Of a DNA stretch of 60,145 nt, positions 27,092 through 39,443 are shown piece after piece. Positions within the stretch are counted from its first letter, which is position 1; every line of letters starts with the position of its first letter. The notes beneath the pieces were generated by a model that was not told the origin of the DNA, searched no databases, and worked only from the letters and a program-made list of their open reading frames with translations. The DNA is taken from positions 1 through 60,145 of the forward strand of contig JAGWOR010000010.1 of assembly GCA_028870845.1 (NCBI GenBank), in the 5' to 3' direction. This stretch comes from Gammaproteobacteria bacterium. Its GTDB lineage: Bacteria; Pseudomonadota; Gammaproteobacteria; Natronospirales; REEB76. The translations under genes and the position numbers were made by a program.

Positions 27092-27964
27092 ATACCAAAC
27101 CGATGGTACGGTTCATCCAGTACGACCATGCAGCAGTCGAAGAAAGGGGCGTTACCGATGATTCCTTTTACCGGGAATAGCATTTCATCAAATTGATCTT
27201 TGTGTTCAGCATTGGGTTTTTGAAAATAGGCCATGGGAGATTTAAGCCGTATCTCGCCGATCAATAGATCGCCATGAATCGGGGCTCCAACCGCCTCAAC
27301 GGTTTTCCCCAAGCGTTAACATCCAATATTTTGTTGGATTGGGCATCAACCTTCTGACCGGTTATCTGAGTCCAAAGCGACTCCCTCATCAGCAGAGGAA
27401 ACAGGCTTGAGCCTGAATCGTAGAAGAAATCATCTGGATACGGCACATTATTCAACGATATGGAAATAAAAAACTGGCCGTCGCGATAACGCATGGGGAC
27501 AAATGAAACACCGTCAAGATAAGAAGGTTTTACATCTTTATATACGCAGGAAAGCAAACCGCTGATGTACAAAATCAATAAAAATCATGAAAGGCAACAT
27601 TGATCTCTGGCCAATTGTTCCGATTACCGGACAAGGTTCATTCATTTCTGCTTTTGATTTGTTCTTTATCATTATTCCAGAATAATGTAACTGGGTATGT
27701 CCGTAGTTTATCCTAAGATGAAATGGCTCTCCCTCATGCCAGTTTCCCATTAAGTTCTTTTTCTATAGACTTTGGCACTGCATAAAATATGGTTTCCTGG
27801 CATCCGGCATCCAGTTGCATGCAATACGTTTTTGGGTAGTTCCTGATTCGAACAGGAATCATTATGGCATTCCGCTTATAAGTCACGCCCTTATACGTCA
27901 TTGGGCTCCAAGGTATTCCATGTGCACAGGCGCACGCCGTGGAAAGTAATATTACGAAAGGCAT
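27076..27964 (-). pseudogene. Frameshifted aspartyl-protease-like gene
   Basis: Four overlapping minus-strand frames (27964-27734, 27750-27538, 27578-27261, 27312-27076) read together as one protein of about 290 residues: an export-type start (MPFVILLSTACACAHG), a first lobe with MQLDAGCQETIFY, VIGTIG and IDFVHQRFAFL, and a second lobe with VPMRYRDGQFF, DDFFYDSGSSLFPL and PVKGIIGN. Two D-[AS]-G motifs plus the I-G-[TN] strands resemble pepsin/retropepsin-like proteins that bacteria encode as exported 'aspartyl protease-like' genes. Three frame changes fall near short homopolymers, so sequencing error is the alternative to a real pseudogene. The region is low-GC and stands apart from its neighbours. 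Confidence 0.65.
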
Positions 27965-28119
27965 GCCGCCAGAAGATGTTTAGTGAATAAGCATGGACTT
28001 ATCATTACACGCCCCCCCTTTAATCAAAACACTCAAATACCTGAAAGATCAGGCTCGATTGATTAGCTATTAGCAACTAAACTATAGGTTACGCTTGTTC
28101 CGATAGGTGATTCACGGGC

Positions 28120-29238
28120 ATGATCATGCGCCACATACACCGTCTAGATAAATGGCTGTTACCTGGCCTGATAGCGATCACAGCGGCCGTCGGACTCAGC
28201 GCCTGCAATGGCTCTTCATCGGGCAACTCAACCACCACTACAACCCCGCCGCCCACTGTAATCATGAAAGGCGACCGCGTGCTGTCGGTGGCCATTGATC
28301 CTGCTTCAGACAATAACTTCAACAACGCATTCGCCAACGGCCAGGCACTGGGTATGCAGGCCACCAGCCTGGCGCTCACCTGGGACGATCTGGAAACTTC
28401 ACCCGGCGTCTACAACCCGAACCCCAACAACCTGGCCATTGCCAACTCCTTCTACCCGGGCGTGAACACCAGCATTTCCCTGGAGATCAATCCCATCGAT
28501 ACTGTGAAACGCCGCATGCCCAGCGACCTGATGCAGCTGCCTTTCGACGATCCGCTGGTCATCAGCCGCTACGAAAGCCTGCTGCAATGGGTGTTCACCC
28601 AGATACCCAATTTGCAGCTGACTTCACTCACCATCGGCAACGAAGTGGATTCCTACCTGGACAGCAACCCCAGCCAGTGGCCACAGTACATCACTTTCTT
28701 CCAGCAGGTTTCCGCCTATGCGCGCACCCTGCGGCCAGGTCTCAAGGTGGGCGTGAAAGGAACCTTCGCCGGCATGACCGGCCCGGCCCAGGCCAACATG
28801 CAGGCGCTCAACCAGTACAGCGACGTGGTGCAAGTCACCTATTACCCCTTGAATGGCGACTTCACGCCGGAATCGCCTTCAGTGGTGGGCACCGATTTCG
28901 ACACCATCAGTGGCCTATATTCTGGACGCACCATTTATTTTCTGGAGGCCGGTTATCCCTCCAGCACCCAGTGCGGCAGCTCCCAGGCCCAGCAGGCGCA
29001 ATTTATCGACAATGTTTTCACCGCCTGGGACCAGCACATCAACCAGATCAAGCTGATTTCATTCTTCACGCTCACCGACTTCTCGCCCCAGACCGTGAGC
29101 CAGCTGGAATCCTATTACGGCCTCTCATCTCCCTGTTTCGGGCAGTATCTCGGCACCCTGGGATTGATGACCTACAGCGCCCAGCAGAAACAGGCGTATA
29201 TGGAACTCAACACGGATGCGCATGTGCGGGGATGGTGA
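28120..29238 (+). CDS. Lipoprotein with clan-A glycoside-hydrolase-like barrel
   Basis: 372 residues. It has a lipoprotein signal peptide (lipobox LSAC, C29) and a Ser/Thr/Pro-rich linker, then what looks like a TIM-barrel: LTWDDLETSPGVYNP, SLEINPIDTV, SLTIGNEVDSYL and TIYFLEAGYPSS. The asparagine-glutamate pair N174-E175 and the later E276 sit where clan-A hydrolases keep the acid/base and nucleophile, so it may act on a polysaccharide in the periplasm or at the outer membrane. The substrate is unknown. A weak TTGATT-18-TATAGG promoter-like pair lies at 28059-28088. Its GC content rises back to the genome level here. Confidence 0.65.
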   Translation: MIMRHIHRLDKWLLPGLIAITAAVGLSACNGSSSGNSTTTTTPPPTVIMKGDRVLSVAIDPASDNNFNNAFANGQALGMQATSLALTWDDLETSPGVYNPNPNNLAIANSFYPGVNTSISLEINPIDTVKRRMPSDLMQLPFDDPLVISRYESLLQWVFTQIPNLQLTSLTIGNEVDSYLDSNPSQWPQYITFFQQVSAYARTLRPGLKVGVKGTFAGMTGPAQANMQALNQYSDVVQVTYYPLNGDFTPESPSVVGTDFDTISGLYSGRTIYFLEAGYPSSTQCGSSQAQQAQFIDNVFTAWDQHINQIKLISFFTLTDFSPQTVSQLESYYGLSSPCFGQYLGTLGLMTYSAQQKQAYMELNTDAHVRGW

Positions 29239-29254
29239 ACTCTATAGATGCATT

Positions 29255-29293
29255 GCGAATCAGCAAAATAACTTCTTTATTCGCTTTATTCTG
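29255..29293 (+). terminator. Weak terminator-like hairpin after the lipoprotein gene
   Basis: GCGAAT (29255-29260) can pair with ATTCGC (29279-29284), followed by TTTATTCTG, in the AT-rich 83-base gap between two convergent genes. The loop is long, so this is tentative. Confidence 0.3.
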
Positions 29294-29321
29294 ACCCAAA
29301 TATCTAGATCAAATTACATGT

Positions 29322-29969
29322 CTACCCACAATGCACGTACTCGCGCAGCACATTCCCCCATGCTGACTGGGCATTGAAATTTTCCACCAGCCCGCCGTTT
29401 TTCAAGCTTCTGGTGAATGCCGCCATGCCGTGTTCCAGCATGTAGGTGGGCATGTATTCCGGCGGCCCGAGTGTTTCCAGTTCGCTGCAGATCTGGCCGC
29501 GGTTCTGCAGCATGGCCTGGGCGGCCTGGTCAAAAGCGGCCTTTTGCGCCGGACTCAGGCCTTTCAGGTATTGCAGCTGCAACACCGAAATCGCATTCCA
29601 GGCCGAGCGATCCGCCACCCGCATCATGTCGAACCGGCCATAGCTGGTGGCCAGGGTAAAAAGACCCACGGCGTCCGGGTAGTCGCCGCGATCAATGCAG
29701 GCCCGCATGGCCGGGAACACCTCGGCCGGCGTCCAGGTATCGCTGGCATTGGCGACACTCACACAGCCCAGGATATGCGTGGGCTTCAAGTTGGCGGGCA
29801 TTGAATAGTTCACCACCGCGCCATCCTGGGTCATCACCGGTGTCTGACTGGTTTTGGAAGCGGGTGAAGTGGCACAGGCTGCCAGCAGCACCAAACACAG
29901 TGCTAAGACGCGTCCAGCAGCAGTGATTGTTTTGTGAAATAAGCCCTGAATGACTGCCTGGCGAAGCAT
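29322..29969 (-). CDS. Conserved-looking lipoprotein of unknown function
   Basis: 215 residues. A signal peptide ends in a lipobox (LLAAC, lipidated Cys near residue 32), followed by a short disordered Ser/Thr stretch. A helical domain comes next, with DTWTPAEVFPAMRACIDRGDYPDAVGLFTLATSYGRFDMMRVAD and conserved-looking cysteines (ACID, QICSE, YVHCG) spread over residues 68-214. I do not recognise the family. It starts two bases after the purA stop codon on the same strand, so it is probably cotranscribed with purA, although no functional link is evident. Confidence 0.75.
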   Translation of the reverse strand: MLRQAVIQGLFHKTITAAGRVLALCLVLLAACATSPASKTSQTPVMTQDGAVVNYSMPANLKPTHILGCVSVANASDTWTPAEVFPAMRACIDRGDYPDAVGLFTLATSYGRFDMMRVADRSAWNAISVLQLQYLKGLSPAQKAAFDQAAQAMLQNRGQICSELETLGPPEYMPTYMLEHGMAAFTRSLKNGGLVENFNAQSAWGNVLREYVHCG

Positions 29970-29971
29970 TG

Positions 29972-31291
<1,320 letters not shown>

Positions 31292-31486
31292 TCAGAACAG
31301 GCTGCGCGCCACGTACAGCAGCACCACGCCCGCAACCATGCTGATCAGGCCCACAATGCGCAGCACCCGATCGTCAGCCTGGGCCACCACCGCCAGCGCC
31401 CGGCGGAATGTGCCGGGATTCAAAAACGGCATGATGCCCTCGATCACCAGCATCAATCCCAGCGCGGTCAGCAGTGCCAGCCACAT
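31292..31486 (-). CDS. yjeT: DUF2065 (YjeT-like) small membrane protein
   Basis: 64 residues with two membrane helices (about 3-20 and 42-62) and the family motif EGIMPFLNPGTFRRAL near the middle. Its position between hflC and purA is the same as yjeT in E. coli. The function is unknown. Confidence 0.88.
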   Translation of the reverse strand: MWLALLTALGLMLVIEGIMPFLNPGTFRRALAVVAQADDRVLRIVGLISMVAGVVLLYVARSLF

Positions 31487-31504
31487 TCGTTCATCTCCCC
31501 CTTG

Positions 31505-32407
31505 TCAGCGAGGCTTGCTGGCGGACGCTTTCAGCCCGTCGAAGTATTTCAGGAAACCGCTGTCCCGGCCCAGCACGATTACGCTGTTGTGCGCCTGGAT
31601 GGCGCGCCGATAGGCCTGCAACCTCATATAGAAATCGAAGAATTCCGGATCCTCGGCATAGGCGCGCGCGTAAATAGCGCTGGCCTCGGCCTGGGCCTGG
31701 CCGCGGATTTGCTGCGCCTGAATGTCGGCTTGCGCCAGCATGCTGGCGCGCTGCTGTTGCGCCTGATCGCGAATCGCATCGGCATCCCCGGTGCCCTGCA
31801 CGCGGAGATCCTGGGCGCGGTCGGCCTGTGCCGAGCGCATGCGCGCATACACGTCGGAGAGCTGATCATGCGGCAGCGTGAGCGCGGTGATGTACACCGC
31901 CTGCACCGCGACTCCCAGCGATTTCAGTTGCGCATTCAAGGCTCCCGGCAGACCGCCCGTGAGCGTACTGCCGTCGGCAGCCAGCAGTTGAGTGATGGTA
32001 TGGGCGGCAAACACATTCGCCAACATGGGATTCAGCGTATCGCTGATGCGGCGCGCGCCGTCGGTCTGTTGGCAGGCGGTGACATGGCAAAACGCAGCGG
32101 CATCGGCGATCTTCCAGATCACGGCGTAGCCCACTTCCAGATGCTTGCCGTCGGCGGATTGCAGTTTCAGGCGGCCGCCATTTTGCGACTCGCTCTCCAG
32201 GGTGATCCAGTGGTCATCCAGCCCGACGATGCGGCCGATGAACGGCAGTTTGAAATGCAGCCCGGGCTCGAGTCCGGTAGCCACCACGCCGCCGGCGCGC
32301 AACCGCACGCCGGTCTGGCCCTGCGGCACCACTCCCAGGCTCTGGCTGATGATCACCAGCAGCCCCAGGGCGATCACCAGGCTGACGATCGGGTGCTTGA
32401 GCGTCAT
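31505..32407 (-). CDS. hflC: FtsH modulator HflC
   Basis: A 300-residue SPFH/prohibitin-family inner-membrane protein, with one N-terminal membrane helix (about 8-26) and a periplasmic band-7 domain (GVRLRAGGVVATGLEPGLHFKLPF). A coiled-coil region rich in Ala/Gln/Arg (QAQQQRASMLAQADIQAQ) follows. With HflK it forms the cage that restrains the FtsH protease. It is somewhat shorter than the E. coli protein (334). Its ATG overlaps the hflK stop as ATGA, indicating coupled translation. Confidence 0.93.
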   Translation of the reverse strand: MTLKHPIVSLVIALGLLVIISQSLGVVPQGQTGVRLRAGGVVATGLEPGLHFKLPFIGRIVGLDDHWITLESESQNGGRLKLQSADGKHLEVGYAVIWKIADAAAFCHVTACQQTDGARRISDTLNPMLANVFAAHTITQLLAADGSTLTGGLPGALNAQLKSLGVAVQAVYITALTLPHDQLSDVYARMRSAQADRAQDLRVQGTGDADAIRDQAQQQRASMLAQADIQAQQIRGQAQAEASAIYARAYAEDPEFFDFYMRLQAYRRAIQAHNSVIVLGRDSGFLKYFDGLKASASKPR

Positions 32408-33534
32408 GGCAGCCTCCCGCGCGTGCCTGCCGCCGGCGCGGTAGTGGCGCTGTTGGCGGGCGCCATGGCCGGAGTTTTTACCGGCACCCGAGTGTTTTCA
32501 GCACCGGCTTGCGCAGCCGGCGAAGGCGGAGTCAGCTGCACCGTCACGTTGCCGCTGCTGTCCACCACCACTTTGTCGGCGTCGGCGAGGATTTCCTGCA
32601 TGGTTTGCGTGTACAGCATTTCACGCGTCAGTGCCGGCGCCTTGCGATAGCCGGCCAGCACCGCGTTAAACCCGGAGACATCCGCCTGCGCCTGGTTCAC
32701 CAACTGGGTGCGGTACAGCCGGGCCTTCGCGATGCGGGCATCGGCCTGGCTTTTCACACTGGGCAGCAGGTCTTCGGCATAGGCCTGGGCCGCGGCCTTG
32801 GCCTTGGTGGCATCCTGCTGCGCGGCGGCGATGCCATCGTTGCCCATGCTGGCCGGCAGGCTGACATGCTGGAAGCTCAGGCCGGTCACCACCATGCCGG
32901 TATCGTAGGCCTGCAACAGGCCTTTCAGATGCTGGCTGGCGAGCGCCACCACCGCATCCTGTCCGGACCCCATGAGGTTCTCCAGGGTGCTGTGGGCCAC
33001 GGCCGTGCGCACCGCATCGTCCACCAGCCCACCCAGCAGCGCACGCGCACCGGCGTCGGCGCTCTGGCCGGCGCCGCTGACGGCGGCGTTGAACAGGTAT
33101 TTGCGGATATCCTCCACGTGGTACTGCGCCGCGGCGTCCAGACTGACGATGTTGCCGTCGCCGGTAAGTAGGCGGTTGTAGTTGCGGGTGTAGTCGCGGC
33201 CTTCGACGCCGCTGATCAGGATCGCCCGCCCCGCGGGCCAGGGCACATGCCAATGCATGCCCGGCGTCGCGGTTTGCGCATACTGGCCGAGGAAGAACTG
33301 CACACCGCGTTCGCCGGGCGCAACCCGGTAAAACCCCGACAACAGCCAGGTGGCGACGATCAGTGGCAAAAGCCACCATAAGGTGGCGGCGCGCAGGTGC
33401 AGCGGTCCGCCGGACCTGCCACCGAACCACCCACTGAAAAATTTGTGCAGGTTTTTCACCAGCCGTTCCAGCTCCGGCGAGCGTTCCGTGTTGTTCCAGG
33501 GATCCTTGTCCTTCCCCGGCTCGTTCCACACCAT
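32404..33534 (-). CDS. hflK: FtsH modulator HflK
   Basis: 376 residues (E. coli 419). It begins MVWNEPGKDKDPWNN, a typical HflK opening, with GGGAG ten bases upstream. The frame stays open a further 78 codons upstream, but that part overlaps hflX and is rejected. A Gly-rich cytoplasmic tail is followed by one membrane helix (LWWLLPLIVATWLLSGFY), the SPFH domain (VAPGERGVQFFLGQY, PGMHWHVPWP) and a coiled coil. The C-terminus is Ala/Pro-rich. It is 37 bases downstream of hflX. Confidence 0.93.
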   Translation of the reverse strand: MVWNEPGKDKDPWNNTERSPELERLVKNLHKFFSGWFGGRSGGPLHLRAATLWWLLPLIVATWLLSGFYRVAPGERGVQFFLGQYAQTATPGMHWHVPWPAGRAILISGVEGRDYTRNYNRLLTGDGNIVSLDAAAQYHVEDIRKYLFNAAVSGAGQSADAGARALLGGLVDDAVRTAVAHSTLENLMGSGQDAVVALASQHLKGLLQAYDTGMVVTGLSFQHVSLPASMGNDGIAAAQQDATKAKAAAQAYAEDLLPSVKSQADARIAKARLYRTQLVNQAQADVSGFNAVLAGYRKAPALTREMLYTQTMQEILADADKVVVDSSGNVTVQLTPPSPAAQAGAENTRVPVKTPAMAPANSATTAPAAGTRGRLP

Positions 33535-33571
33535 GATGGGATACTCCCGAAAACTTTGTTTCGCGGTTGTG

Positions 33572-34855
<1,284 letters not shown>

Positions 34856-34877
34856 TGAGTTGCACCCGCATGCTAGA

Positions 34878-35132
34878 TCAAGCGCTTTCGCCGCCCGTTT
34901 CTGCCTCGCCGCTGTCCGGCGCCAGGCTCACGTTTCTTCCCGGCACTACGGTGGAGATGGCGTGTTTGTACACCATCTGGCTGACGCTGTTCTTGAGCAG
35001 GATCACGAACTGGTCGAAGGATTCAATCTGTCCTTGCAGCTTGATGCCGTTGACCAGATAGATCGAGACCGGGATTTTGTCGCGTCGCAAGGCATTCAGG
35101 AAGGGTTCTTGCAGTGACTGGCCTTTTGCCAT
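34878..35132 (-). CDS. hfq: RNA chaperone Hfq
   Basis: 84 residues. Sm1 ([25 protein letters not shown] in residues 8-32) and Sm2 ([11 protein letters not shown]) motifs are complete, with Q8, F42 and the K56-H57 pair that contact U-rich RNA. The short acidic C-terminal tail ([11 protein letters not shown]) is briefer than in E. coli (102 residues). It lies between miaA and hflX as in E. coli. Confidence 0.98.
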   Translation of the reverse strand: MAKGQSLQEPFLNALRRDKIPVSIYLVNGIKLQGQIESFDQFVILLKNSVSQMVYKHAISTVVPGRNVSLAPDSGEAETGGESA

Positions 35133-35228
35133 GGGTTGGCTCCTCAGTTTTAGTTATGTCCGTCGCTTAAAACACTCATGCACGGCTGAGCTCTCGTTTC
35201 AGATGCGCAAAGATTGTAACACAGCGCC

Positions 35229-36179
35229 TCATGAGCGGCCTGCCAGCCTGCGCCTGACCAGCGCGAGCACTTCCGGCGCGACTTCCGGGGCATCGCTGTG
35301 AAACCAATGCACGTCGGTTTCAGCACGCAGCCAGGTCAGCTGGCGTTTGGCGAAGCGCCGCGTGGCAACGATGCCGTTTTGCACCGCGGCTTCCAGGCTT
35401 AGCGCTCCGTCCAGGTGCTCCCACAGCTGCCGGTAACCCACGGAACGCATGGAACCGTGCGCCGCGGTCAAATCGCCGCGGCCATGCAAGCGAGATACTT
35501 CCTGCAGGAACCCGGCCGCCAGCATGTCCTGGAAACGCTGCTGGATGCGGGCGTGCAACAATGCCCGAGTCGAAGGTGCAATCGCCAGTTTTACCAGCGC
35601 ACCCGGCAATGGTTTGACCCGCGCGGCGCTGTGCAGTTCCGACAACGGCCGGCCGCTGAGGTAATACACTTCCAGGGCCCGCTGGATCCGCTGCGGATCG
35701 TTGACATTGATACGGGCCGCGGATACGGGATCGGCCGCGGCCAGTTCCGCGTGCAACGCGGCCCACCCCTGGACGGCGGCGCGCGCCTCCAGCTCGGCCC
35801 GCAGCCGCGCATCGGCGGACGGCAGTTCCGCCAGTCCGTGCTGCAGTACATGGAAGTACAGCATGGTGCCGCCCACCAGCAACGGAATTTTTCCCTGCGC
35901 ATAAATTTCCCCCATGGCCTGCAATGCGTCCTCGCGGAAGCGGCCGGCGGAATAGCTTTCCGCGGGATCGCGGATGTCGATCAGCCTGTGGGGCGCGAGC
36001 TTGAGGATGTCCGCGCCCGGTTTGGCGGTGCCCACATCCATGCCGCGGTAGATCATGGCGGAATCCACGCTGATGATCTCGCAGGGCAGTTGCCTGACCA
36101 GCTCCACCGCCAGAGCGGTCTTCCCCGAGGCGGTCGGCCCCATGAGAAAGATGGCGGGTGGTTGAATGTCTTTACCCAT
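35229..36179 (-). CDS. miaA: tRNA dimethylallyltransferase
   Basis: 316 residues. MiaA adds an isopentenyl group to A37 of tRNAs reading UNN codons. The P-loop [10 protein letters not shown] is near the start, followed by [44 protein letters not shown] and the [14 protein letters not shown] tail motif. The open frame allows an earlier ATG at 36212, but [11 protein letters not shown] at 36179 fits the family N-terminus. It is 96 bases upstream of hfq, enough for a separate hfq promoter. Confidence 0.96.
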   Translation of the reverse strand: MGKDIQPPAIFLMGPTASGKTALAVELVRQLPCEIISVDSAMIYRGMDVGTAKPGADILKLAPHRLIDIRDPAESYSAGRFREDALQAMGEIYAQGKIPLLVGGTMLYFHVLQHGLAELPSADARLRAELEARAAVQGWAALHAELAAADPVSAARINVNDPQRIQRALEVYYLSGRPLSELHSAARVKPLPGALVKLAIAPSTRALLHARIQQRFQDMLAAGFLQEVSRLHGRGDLTAAHGSMRSVGYRQLWEHLDGALSLEAAVQNGIVATRRFAKRQLTWLRAETDVHWFHSDAPEVAPEVLALVRRRLAGRS

Positions 36180-36265
36180 CGCGCCAGTGTACCGGTTCAG
36201 TCGCGCCGGCATGCACCAACCCAGCCGGCGCTCGTGACGGACGCCAGCCGAGCCGTGTCGCGCCG

Positions 36266-38029
36266 TTACCGGCCGCGCAGGAAAAGCTTGTCCAGTTCAG
36301 CCAGGCTCAGATGTTTCCAGGTGGGTCGCCCGTGGTTGCACTGGTCGGCGCGCGGGGTGCGCTCCATCTCACGCAGCAGGGCGTTCATTTCAGGCAGCGT
36401 CAGTTCGCGGTGCGCGCGCACCGCGGTATGGCAGGCGCGGGTTGCCAGCACACGTTCCAGGGCCGCCTGCAGCCTGAGGCTGGCGCCATGTTCATTGATG
36501 TCGGAGAGCAGATCGCGCAGTAATTGCGCCGTGTCCTCGGCGTTCAGCAGCAGCGGAATCTCGCGGATAACCAGGGTTTCCGGCCCACGCCGTTCCACCA
36601 CGAACCCGACTTCGGCGAGTGCAGCCTGGTGGGACTCGGCCAGCTGCGCTTCGTGCTCGCTGACGTGCACCGGCATGGGCACCAGCAACGGCTGGCAAGC
36701 CACCTGCCCGGACTGCAACGCGGCCTTCATGCGTTCGTAGGTGATGCGTTCATGGGCCGCGTGCATGTCCACCAGCACCAGTCCATCGGCGCTGGCGGCC
36801 AGTATGTAGATGCCATGCAACTGGGCCAGCGCGAATCCCAGCGGCGGTATGCCACGATCCGGCGGCGGCGCATCCACTGCTGCGCCAAAATCCCCGTGCA
36901 AGCCGGCGTAACCTGCCAGTTGTTCCGCCACGCCTAACGCCATGGGCTGCTGGGTGTATGCGCCGCGCACATGACTTGCCGCTTGCGGCACGGCGGTTGA
37001 TTGTGGCATTGGCTCTTGCATCGCCTTGGGCATGGTTTCCTTCAAGGCGGCTTCCACCGTGCGGAATACGTAATCGTGCACCAGCCGTGCGTCGCGGAAC
37101 CGCACTTCGTATTTTGCGGGATGGGCATTCACATCCACGCGACCCGGGTCCAGTTCCAGGTACAGCACATAGGCCGGCTGACGTCCATGAAACAACACGT
37201 CGTGATAGGCGAGCTTGAGGGCGTGCGCCAGCAGCTTGTCGCGCACCATGCGCCCGTTGACGTAGAAATACTGCATGTCCGGCTGGCTGCGGGAAAATAC
37301 CGGCCGCGCGATCCAGCCGCGCAGGATCAGGCCGGTCATGGCATGGCTGATATACAGGGCATGCGCCATGAATTCCTTGCCCAGCAGCACCGCCACCCGT
37401 TGTTCGCGTTCACGCTGCTCGCCGGCTGCCGCCAACGCGTACACACCGCGTGCGTTGTGGCGCACGTGCAGTGCCACGTCCATGCGCGCCAGCGCCAGGC
37501 GCCGCAAAACGCCATCCACGTGGCCGAACTCGGTGGCTTCGCTGCGCAGGAATTTGCGCCGTGCCGGAGTATTGAAGAACAGGTCACGCACATCGACGCT
37601 GGTCCCGGGTGGGTGGGATGACGGCTGCGGCTGGCTGTAATGGCCATGGCCGTCGCCCTCGATGCGCCACGCGTGTTCTGCGTCCCTGGTCCGCGAGGTC
37701 AAGATCAAGCGCGACACGGCGCCGATGCTTGGCAGGGCTTCACCGCGAAACCCCAGGGTCACCACACGTTCCAGATCATCAAGGTTCGCGATCTTGCTGG
37801 TGGCGTGCCTGGCCAGTGCCAGCGCCAGCTCCTGCTGGGGAATTCCGGCGCCGTCGTCGCGCACGCGCAGAATACGCACGCCGCCCTTCTCCAGTTCCAC
37901 ATCGATCCGGCTGGCGCCGGCGTCCAGGCTGTTTTCCAGCAGCTCCTTCATCACCGAAGCGGGACGCTCCACCACCTCGCCGGCGGCGATCTGATTGATC
38001 AATTGCGGAGATAACAGACGAATTGACAT
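36266..38029 (-). CDS. mutL: DNA mismatch repair protein MutL
   Basis: 587 residues (E. coli 615). The N-terminal GHKL ATPase has [30 protein letters not shown] and [10 protein letters not shown]. The C-terminal dimerisation domain starts near residue 400 ([26 protein letters not shown]) and ends at CNHGRPTW. I see no DQHAXXEX(4)E endonuclease motif; [12 protein letters not shown] is close but shows the methyl-directed-type variant. It is followed by miaA. Confidence 0.96.
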   Translation of the reverse strand: MSIRLLSPQLINQIAAGEVVERPASVMKELLENSLDAGASRIDVELEKGGVRILRVRDDGAGIPQQELALALARHATSKIANLDDLERVVTLGFRGEALPSIGAVSRLILTSRTRDAEHAWRIEGDGHGHYSQPQPSSHPPGTSVDVRDLFFNTPARRKFLRSEATEFGHVDGVLRRLALARMDVALHVRHNARGVYALAAAGEQREREQRVAVLLGKEFMAHALYISHAMTGLILRGWIARPVFSRSQPDMQYFYVNGRMVRDKLLAHALKLAYHDVLFHGRQPAYVLYLELDPGRVDVNAHPAKYEVRFRDARLVHDYVFRTVEAALKETMPKAMQEPMPQSTAVPQAASHVRGAYTQQPMALGVAEQLAGYAGLHGDFGAAVDAPPPDRGIPPLGFALAQLHGIYILAASADGLVLVDMHAAHERITYERMKAALQSGQVACQPLLVPMPVHVSEHEAQLAESHQAALAEVGFVVERRGPETLVIREIPLLLNAEDTAQLLRDLLSDINEHGASLRLQAALERVLATRACHTAVRAHRELTLPEMNALLREMERTPRADQCNHGRPTWKHLSLAELDKLFLRGR

Positions 38030-38060
38030 GAGACACCGCTGGCGAACCAGGCGGTTAGCT

Positions 38061-38076
38061 TAGCGGCTTGCCGCTA
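38061..38076. repeat. Short inverted repeat between amiB and mutL
   Basis: TAGCGGC-TT-GCCGCTA in the 68-base gap. It has no T-tract on the minus strand, so it is more likely an RNA stem in the polycistronic message (or a partial attenuator) than a terminator. Confidence 0.35.
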
Positions 38077-38097
38077 TTGAGTAAAAGACTTGCGGGT

Positions 38098-39345
38098 CTA
38101 GCGGTTACCCTTGCTGCGGTCGGCAACCCCGTAGTCGGCGCTGTCCTGTGCGCCGCCGGCTGCCGCCAGGGAGCGTTGCTTGCGGGCCTTGAGCATCGCC
38201 AGTTCTGTGCCGGCCGGCGGGTACTGGTCGAAATAATTGGTCACGCCCCCGAGTATGGCATCGGCGACTTTTTGCTGGTAGTGGGAAGTCAGCAGCAACC
38301 TGGCCTCATGAGGATTGGTGATGTAATCGGTTTCCACCAGAATCGAGGGGATGTCCGGAGACTTGAGCACCACGAAGGCCGCCTGCTGTACGTCGTCGCG
38401 GTGCATGGGGCCGAGCCTGGAAAGCTGATGGGCCACGCGCCCGCCCACGTCCAGGCTGGCGCCGATGGTCGCGGTTTGGGACAGATCCAGCAACACCGAA
38501 GCCAGCATATTGCTCTTGTCGGACAGGTTGACGCCGCCCAGCAAATCAGACTTGTTTTCGCGCTCCGCCAGCAAGCGCGCTTGCTCGCTGGTGGCTCCGT
38601 GCGTAGACAGCGCGTACACGGTTGCCCCGTCGGCGTAGTGATCGTGCGAGGCGTCGCAATGGATGGAAATGAATATATCGGCATGCGCGGCGCGCGCCAG
38701 ATCGATGCGCTGCCGCAGGCTCAGGTAGTAATCGCCGGTGCGGGTGAGAAACGGCTTGAAGCCCGGGTGCCGCGCTACCAAGGCCGCCAGGCGGCGCGCG
38801 ATTTGCAGGGTAATGGTCTTCTCCAGGATGCCATGGGGACCGCGGGCGCCGGAGTCGATTCCCCCATGTCCGGCATCGATGGCCACCACGATGGGCCGGC
38901 CGGTTTGCGGCACTGCGCTGGCGGCGGTCAAAACCGGCTGCGTCGCGGCCGTGGGTTTGTCGGCGTACAGGCTCACCAGCAGTTCGCTGCCGGCACCCTT
39001 CGGCTGCAACTGGCTGCGGGGTATGGCGCGGGCCGTCAGATCCAGCACCAGCCTCATACCGGTGCGGTCATGCACGCCACTACGCAAGTCCTTGACTACC
39101 CCCTGGCCTTCCGGCAATGCGGTAGCCAGACGCGCGTTATCCACGTCGATAACCACGCGGTTCGGATTACCAAGGGTAAAGATGCGGTGCTCGACAGGTG
39201 CGGAAAAATCCAGCACCAGCCCCGGGTGGCCGTGGATCTGGGCAAAATGCGCCGCCACCAGATTCGCGGGCGCGGCCAGCAGCAACACCGGCCAGAACAC
39301 GGCCAGCGCCAATAACCACTTGCTGGCCATGCGGCGGATGGACAT
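38098..39345 (-). CDS. amiB: N-acetylmuramoyl-L-alanine amidase (AmiB/AmiC type)
   Basis: About 415 residues from MSIRRMASKWLL. The signal peptide has an RR pair near the start, so either Sec or Tat export is possible. An AMIN domain (about 30-130: GLVLDFSAPVEHRIFTLGNPNRVVIDV) is followed by Amidase_3 with zinc ligands in DAGHGGIDSGA, the EKTITL glutamate and SIHCDASHD, and the catalytic glutamate in LVETDYITN. It cleaves septal peptidoglycan during cell separation. The gene is called amiB by position (tsaE-amiB-mutL). The open frame reaches 39516, overlapping tsaE, but that part has no signal peptide logic. A start at 39330 is also possible. Confidence 0.93.
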   Translation of the reverse strand: MSIRRMASKWLLALAVFWPVLLLAAPANLVAAHFAQIHGHPGLVLDFSAPVEHRIFTLGNPNRVVIDVDNARLATALPEGQGVVKDLRSGVHDRTGMRLVLDLTARAIPRSQLQPKGAGSELLVSLYADKPTAATQPVLTAASAVPQTGRPIVVAIDAGHGGIDSGARGPHGILEKTITLQIARRLAALVARHPGFKPFLTRTGDYYLSLRQRIDLARAAHADIFISIHCDASHDHYADGATVYALSTHGATSEQARLLAERENKSDLLGGVNLSDKSNMLASVLLDLSQTATIGASLDVGGRVAHQLSRLGPMHRDDVQQAAFVVLKSPDIPSILVETDYITNPHEARLLLTSHYQQKVADAILGGVTNYFDQYPPAGTELAMLKARKQRSLAAAGGAQDSADYGVADRSKGNR

Positions 39346-39352
39346 GCGGCTA

Positions 39353-39380
39353 GTTATACACCATCCGCGCCGAAATTCAA
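39353..39380 (-). promoter_or_regulatory. Promoter-like pair just ahead of amiB
   Basis: Minus strand TTGAAT (39375-39380), 16-base spacer, TATAAC (39353-39358), inside an AT-rich patch between tsaE and amiB. It is so close to the ATG at 39345 that transcription would begin at or near the start codon. Confidence 0.4.
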
Positions 39381-39443
39381 GTTTTTTACTAACGAATTTA
39401 GATAGATACGATTGATACTTAGAGCGAACTATCAGAAAGCCGC

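Noticed and set aside
36266..36400. MutL endonuclease-type C-terminus
   Set aside because: The [12 protein letters not shown] segment and CNHGRPTW fit the methyl-directed MutL type; I could not establish the full metal-binding set needed for an endonuclease claim.
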